A stretch of 64,000 nt of DNA from Lachnospiraceae bacterium (GTDB taxonomy: Bacteria > Bacillota > Clostridia > Lachnospirales > Lachnospiraceae), in assembly GCA_022510745.1 (NCBI GenBank), contig JAFLSY010000010.1, positions 1 through 64,000 of the forward strand, read 5' to 3'. Both the position numbers and the translations under genes were made by a program. The notes beneath the pieces were generated by a model. That model ran no database searches. It was not told the origin of the DNA and worked only from the letters and a program-made list of their open reading frames with translations. This document shows positions 60,599-64,000 of this stretch, piece after piece; within the stretch, counting starts at the first letter, position 1; every line of letters starts with the position of its first letter.

Positions 60599-61960
60599 TT
60601 AATTTGAACATCCTTTCATGCTCCGCTTTGCTGTTTTATGCTTATTATATGTCATAAAGAGAACACAAAGCAATATTTGAAATACCGAAGACATAGGCGT
60701 TGCCAGACCGATATAAAACAACGTTGTATCCGGCAGATTACTCATGAATATTACAACAGGTACTCTCACACAAAAAGCGCCTATGATTCCTTGCAGCATG
60801 ACAAAGAATGTATTACCGCAGCCGTTATAATATCCTATAAAGCAAAAAAGAACTGATGTCAGAAATGTATCAATGGCATATGCCTTTAGATATTCATGGG
60901 CTTGTATGATCACCTCTGTATCTTTTGCAAAAACATTCGCTAAAATGTTGCCTTTGAAAAATGTAAAGGAACCTATTACAGCAGCAGCACAAAGCGATAT
61001 CATTATCCCGTACTTTAACGCCTTAACTGCTCTCTCTTTCAGTCCTGCCCCAATATTCTGCGCTACAAAGGCCGAAATGGCTTGGGAAAAAGCTGACGGT
61101 ACCAGCATGATGAAAGCACAGACTTTCTCCGCCACTCCTACTCCGGCCGACGCGATCACGTCTATAGAATTCACAACCGTTTGAATTACTAAAAATGAAA
61201 TACCGACCAGAAATTCCTGTAACGCGATAGGTGTTCCCAGTTTCAATTCCTGTACAATGATCCTCTTATGAAAACAGATATACGCTTTTTTAAAAGTAAA
61301 GGGCAGCTTTTTCTTCATAATTACAAGAGCAGAGATTACGACACTGACAGCCTGAGCCATAATAGTTGCCAGCGCAGCGCCCATTGCTCCCAAGCCGCAG
61401 ACTGCCACAAAGAGCAGATCACCGAAAATATTAAAGATACATGCTACAAGTACCGTGAATAAAGGCGTCTTGGAATCTCCGATTCCTCTGAAAATCGCTC
61501 CCAGTAAATTATAAAATCCTATAAATATTGTACCCAGACCGCAAACCATGATATATTCACAGGTTTGCGTATATGCTTCCTTCGGTGCATGTAGCAGATT
61601 TGCCAAATCCTTTGTGAGGACCACCAAAAGAACTGAAAGAATGCCCCCGATCAGAATAAAAAGCACAATACCGGAGCCGATGGCTTTTCCTGCTTCTTCA
61701 TCATTTTTCTCCCCGATTTTCTGTCCTACATATATCGTAATTCCCATGGACAATCCCGTAATGACCATTGTTACCGTCTGCATTAACAGACTTCCTGTGG
61801 CAACACCCGATACATCAGCCGTTTCCGCAAACTGCCCTACGATAAGTAAGTCCACGCCCCCATACAGTGACTGCAAAAATAATGCTGCTAATACCGGAAT
61901 CGCAAACTGTATAAGTGATTTCAGGACTCCTCCGCTTGTAAAATTCTTTTCGTTATTCAT
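60599..61960 (-). CDS. MATE-family efflux protein (second copy)
   Basis: I start at 61960 (MNNEKNFTSGGVLKSLIQFA), with AGGAG upstream. The 453-residue protein has 12 membrane helices and MATE motifs (LAALFLQSLYGGVDLLIVGQF, TVMITGLSMGITIYVGQKIG-like region, AFVAQNIGAGLKERA). Close in type to the first MATE but not a recent duplicate by eye. It is preceded by a two-hairpin leader (61984-62076) and a promoter (62077-62105). Drug or metabolite export; substrate unknown. Confidence 0.92.
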   Translation of the reverse strand: MNNEKNFTSGGVLKSLIQFAIPVLAALFLQSLYGGVDLLIVGQFAETADVSGVATGSLLMQTVTMVITGLSMGITIYVGQKIGEKNDEEAGKAIGSGIVLFILIGGILSVLLVVLTKDLANLLHAPKEAYTQTCEYIMVCGLGTIFIGFYNLLGAIFRGIGDSKTPLFTVLVACIFNIFGDLLFVAVCGLGAMGAALATIMAQAVSVVISALVIMKKKLPFTFKKAYICFHKRIIVQELKLGTPIALQEFLVGISFLVIQTVVNSIDVIASAGVGVAEKVCAFIMLVPSAFSQAISAFVAQNIGAGLKERAVKALKYGIMISLCAAAVIGSFTFFKGNILANVFAKDTEVIIQAHEYLKAYAIDTFLTSVLFCFIGYYNGCGNTFFVMLQGIIGAFCVRVPVVIFMSNLPDTTLFYIGLATPMSSVFQILLCVLFMTYNKHKTAKRSMKGCSN

Positions 61961-61983
61961 TTCAGTCTCTCCTAAAATAAATA

Positions 61984-62076
61984 ATGCCGGATAAAGTAAC
62001 AGGTATTCCAACCTGTAGCCTTATCCGGCATCATACATTTCTGCTGAATGTATTGCCCTCCGAGCCAGCAAAATGT
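61984..62076 (-). promoter_or_regulatory. Structured mRNA leader of MATE gene, candidate riboswitch or attenuator
   Basis: In transcript order: hairpin 1 ACATTTTGCTG...CAGCAGAAATGT (62076-62035) with a 19-nt loop GGCTCGGAGGGCAATACAT; hairpin 2 ATGCCGGATAA...TTATCCGGCAT (62031-61984) containing an inner ACAGGT/ACCTGT stem and an internal loop, followed by TATTTATTTT just before the ribosome binding site. Hairpin 2 with its T-rich tail could terminate early. No known riboswitch class recognised. Confidence 0.55.
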
Positions 62077-62105
62077 ATTCTATCATGATTCCATAAATTT
62101 TACAA
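62077..62105 (-). promoter_or_regulatory. Promoter of MATE gene
   Basis: Minus-strand TTGTAA (62105-62100), 17-base spacer, TAGAAT (62082-62077); transcript leader would be about 110 nt. Confidence 0.55.
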
Positions 62106-62182
62106 CCATGGACTTCTTTTTCTTTCCAGCACGATCCTAATTTGCTATAATTCTAATTATCAATCGAAAAGGAGCACTTCTT

Positions 62183-63103
62183 ATGAGCTTTTTATATTTT
62201 TTAGAGGGAATTCGTATCCCCATCCTGTCGACATTTATGTCTTTGATCACTTACTTGGGTGATGAAATATTCTTCATAGCTTTTGCCATTGTAGTATTCT
62301 GGTGTATCAATAAACGCGATGGATATTATATTTTATTGGTAGGATTTCTCGGAACGGTGCTCAATCAGTTTTTAAAGCTATGTTTTCGTATTCCGCGCCC
62401 CTGGGTACTGGATCCGAATTTTACTATTGTAGAAAGCGCCCGTGCAGGCGCCACCGGTTATTCCTTTCCGTCGGGCCACACCCAGAACATTGTAGGTACT
62501 ATGGCCGGTATCACCTTAATGACAAAGCAGAAGAAAATTCGTATTATTGCTATCGTTTTGATGCTTTTGGTTCCCTTTTCACGGATGTACCTTGGCTGTC
62601 ACACGCCGCTGGATGTAGGTGTATCCTTCCTTCTGGCATTGTTACTCGCGTTTTCACTGCGTCCCGTCATGCTTAAGAGTGAGCAAAAGCCCCATATATT
62701 ATGGGTTCTTCTGTTCCTGTCGCTCATTGTTATGGTACTTTACCTGACTTTCGTTACCTTATATCATTTTCCCGTGGATATCGATGCGGATAATCTTTAC
62801 TCCGGCACGAAAAACGCCTACACATTATTGGGATGTCTACTCGGTCTGATGGTATCCAAAGTACTGGATGAGAGATTCATCCATTTTGAGGTAAAGGCCG
62901 TTTGGTGGGCACAGGCTGTAAAAGTTGTACTGGGTTTTGCTTTCATCATAGCGATCAGGGCAGGATTAAAAGCTCCGCTGCAGGCAGTCATGCCGGCACT
63001 TCCCGCCACTACAGTAAGGTATTTTTTCATGGTGCTTTTTGCCGGGGCCGTCTGGCCTTTGACCTTTCCGTGGTTTGCGAAGTTTGGCAAGAAAAAAGCT
63101 TAA
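62183..63103 (+). CDS. PAP2-family membrane phosphatase
   Basis: A 306-residue protein with about nine membrane helices. The three phosphatase motifs are complete: KLCFRIPRPW (KX6RP), FPSGHT (PSGH) and SRMYLGCHTPLDV (SRX5HX3D). It should dephosphorylate lipid pyrophosphates such as undecaprenyl pyrophosphate or phosphatidic acid. The C-terminal four helices are an extra half. It is divergent from the MATE gene and overlaps the converging 63027-63269 gene by 77 bases. Confidence 0.93.
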   Translation: MSFLYFLEGIRIPILSTFMSLITYLGDEIFFIAFAIVVFWCINKRDGYYILLVGFLGTVLNQFLKLCFRIPRPWVLDPNFTIVESARAGATGYSFPSGHTQNIVGTMAGITLMTKQKKIRIIAIVLMLLVPFSRMYLGCHTPLDVGVSFLLALLLAFSLRPVMLKSEQKPHILWVLLFLSLIVMVLYLTFVTLYHFPVDIDADNLYSGTKNAYTLLGCLLGLMVSKVLDERFIHFEVKAVWWAQAVKVVLGFAFIIAIRAGLKAPLQAVMPALPATTVRYFFMVLFAGAVWPLTFPWFAKFGKKKA

Positions 63104-63269
63104 AATACTCATCCCATCTATACTCCCTGATCGGTATGGGTCTATTGTTGTCAAAATACAAAACCAACGCAGGTGATATATTGTTCCAGTTCTCCACGAT
63201 CTCAAAACGAGTTAAATGCCCTTGCGCTATCAGTTTTTTAGCCTTGGCATGATAATTAAAATAGGACAT
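63027..63269 (-). CDS. Conserved small protein MSYFNYHAKAKKLI type, with extended tail
   Basis: I start at 63269 (MSYFNYHAKAKKLIAQGHLT), with GAAGGTG before. The 80-residue product has a recognisable conserved core (ENWNNISPALVLYFDNNRPIPIREYRWDEY) that I have seen as a stand-alone family in Firmicutes, without known function. The last 20 residues (FSCQTSQTTERSKARRPRQK) run antisense to the 3' end of the PAP2 gene and look unrelated to the family, so the normal stop was probably lost. Confidence 0.6.
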   Translation of the reverse strand: MSYFNYHAKAKKLIAQGHLTRFEIVENWNNISPALVLYFDNNRPIPIREYRWDEYFKLFSCQTSQTTERSKARRPRQKAP

Positions 63270-63356
63270 GTTTTCACCTTCATTCCTCGCAAGACTGCAG
63301 TATCCATACGCATATTCTTTACCAAATTGCGTCATACTAACAGCGGAGGAAAAAAG

Positions 63357-63512
63357 ATGGCGAAAATTACTGATAAAAAGAAACCGGTCAACACGATTCC
63401 AAAGGGTGTATGGGAAAGCAGCAGGCCTGTCGCCAATAAGGATAAGTCGGATTCCGCAATGGAGACCACAGACCTTCAAGGAAACGGCTATCCCCAAAAG
63501 CAAGATAAATAA
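63357..63512 (+). CDS. Small Lys-rich hydrophilic protein
   Basis: A 51-residue protein beginning MAKITDKKKPVNTIPKGVWE behind a very good GGAGG site and ended by a strong terminator at 63517-63551, so it is probably expressed. It is disordered-looking, with no cysteine and no membrane segment. Family unknown. Confidence 0.55.
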   Translation: MAKITDKKKPVNTIPKGVWESSRPVANKDKSDSAMETTDLQGNGYPQKQDK

Positions 63513-63516
63513 ATGT

Positions 63517-63551
63517 ATATCCCGATCCCTGTCAGGGGTCGGGATATTTTT
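63517..63551 (+). terminator. Terminator after small Lys-rich gene
   Basis: ATATCCCGATCCCTG pairs with CAGGGGTCGGGATAT (one G-U pair) and is followed by TTTTTG. Confidence 0.9.
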
Positions 63552-63635
63552 GCTTTCTGAAACAGAATTGGTAAGTATTGATGAAAAGTTGATATTTGTA
63601 CAGTATAATGGTATGAAAAAAGCGAGGTAGTGCTT

Positions 63636-64000
63636 ATGTACAAAATACTGGTGGCAGATGATGAGAAAGATGTAGTAACCTTATTACAAGACTACTTTGA
63701 GATCAATGATTATCTGGTACTCACTGCATATACCGGAGCGGAAGCCATTGAAAAAGCCTCACAGAATCCGGATATTATCCTGCTGGATGTCAATATGCCG
63801 GAGGTTGACGGGCTTTCGGTCTGCCGCAAAATCCGGGATTATGTATCATGCCCCATTCTGTTTTTGACTGCTCGGGTCGAGGACAGTGATAAAATTTCGG
63901 GATTTGCCTCAGGCGGTGACGATTATATCATCAAGCCCTTTTCCATTGAGGAACTGGGGGCCAGAGTGTCCGCCCACATACGGCGGGATCACAGGGTGAA
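63636..64000 (+). CDS. OmpR-family response regulator, N-terminal part (cut by window edge)
   Basis: A receiver domain: Asp8-Asp9 acidic pair (MYKILVADDEKD), phospho-acceptor Asp51 (IILLDVNMPEVDG), Thr in ILFLTARVED and Lys in DYIIKPFSIEELGARV followed by AHIRRDHRV. The linker start is of the OmpR/PhoB type seen in VanR- or SaeR-like two-component systems. A GAGGTAG site precedes the start. The DNA-binding domain and the partner kinase must lie to the right. Confidence 0.93.
   Translation, partial: MYKILVADDEKDVVTLLQDYFEINDYLVLTAYTGAEAIEKASQNPDIILLDVNMPEVDGLSVCRKIRDYVSCPILFLTARVEDSDKISGFASGGDDYIIKPFSIEELGARVSAHIRRDHRV

Overview
The window reads as chromosome of an anaerobic, endospore-forming member of the Lachnospiraceae (Clostridia, Bacillota). 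Evidence: Gram-positive ribosome binding sites, an alpha/beta-type small acid-soluble spore protein, families common in that group (DUF4364, DUF4250, DUF6483, AGCS symporter, ASKHA corrinoid-activator relative, Hol-Tox mini-protein), a hydrogen-peroxide/organic-peroxide gene set without respiratory genes, and glycogen and plant-glycan enzymes. Genus cannot be decided from the sequence alone.

Layout. 1-3.2 kb: the 5' tip of an IS256-type transposase, an orphan LexA-box promoter, and an overlapping HNH endonuclease/methyltransferase pair plus a lipoprotein. 3.2-5.9 kb: cstA transporter operon with two uncharacterised proteins. 6-14.4 kb: a five-gene signalling operon made of two stand-alone receivers, a hybrid histidine kinase with Hpt, a second hybrid kinase whose C-terminus is a complete DegV (fatty-acid-binding) domain, and a SulP anion transporter with STAS domain. 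14.5-16.1 kb: peroxide-response operon (OhrR-like regulator, flavodoxin, shortened TSCPD remnant, glutathione peroxidase interrupted by one amber codon) with a clear promoter/operator. 16.2-21.4 kb: malic enzyme behind a short tandem repeat, radical SAM protein, DUF4364, rarA, aldo/keto reductase. 21.6-24.7 kb: tightly overlapping barnase lipoprotein, barstar, DUF4250, ASKHA protein and deacetylase.

24.7-36.5 kb: acetyltransferase, DUF6483, clpB, alanine symporter, a beta-glucosidase (permuted GH3) plus LacI operon with its own palindromic operator, spore protein, ECF sigma/anti-sigma pair. 36.6-40.6 kb is an accessory-looking, AT-rich stretch: lipoprotein, a coiled-coil mini-protein flanked by two copies of a hairpin repeat, an Imm68-like immunity protein, and a complete type I toxin-antitoxin locus: a 26-residue Hol-Tox toxin whose promoter contains a perfect LexA box core, an SD-sequestering hairpin, and a convergent antisense RNA with its own promoter and terminator. 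I regard this SOS-linked toxin locus as the most interesting item in the window.

40.6-50 kb: phosphoesterase, GH127 arabinofuranosidase, malQ, glgP, YfhO, tRNA-Leu. 50-54 kb: MATE exporter, a tRNA cluster (Arg-His-Gln-Lys) with two tandem 57-bp partial copies of the tRNA-Lys 3' end, thioredoxin reductase, lactate-type dehydrogenase. 54-64 kb: XRE-TPR regulator, ABC-class ATPase, NUDIX, a membrane peptidase-lectin fusion, an effector-binding-domain remnant, a NUDIX-cyclase fusion, a second MATE with a structured leader, a PAP2 phosphatase, two small proteins, and the start of an OmpR-type response regulator cut by the right edge.

Limits: all family calls come from reading motifs by eye; no database search or folding program was run. 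Promoters and terminators are sequence matches, not measured.
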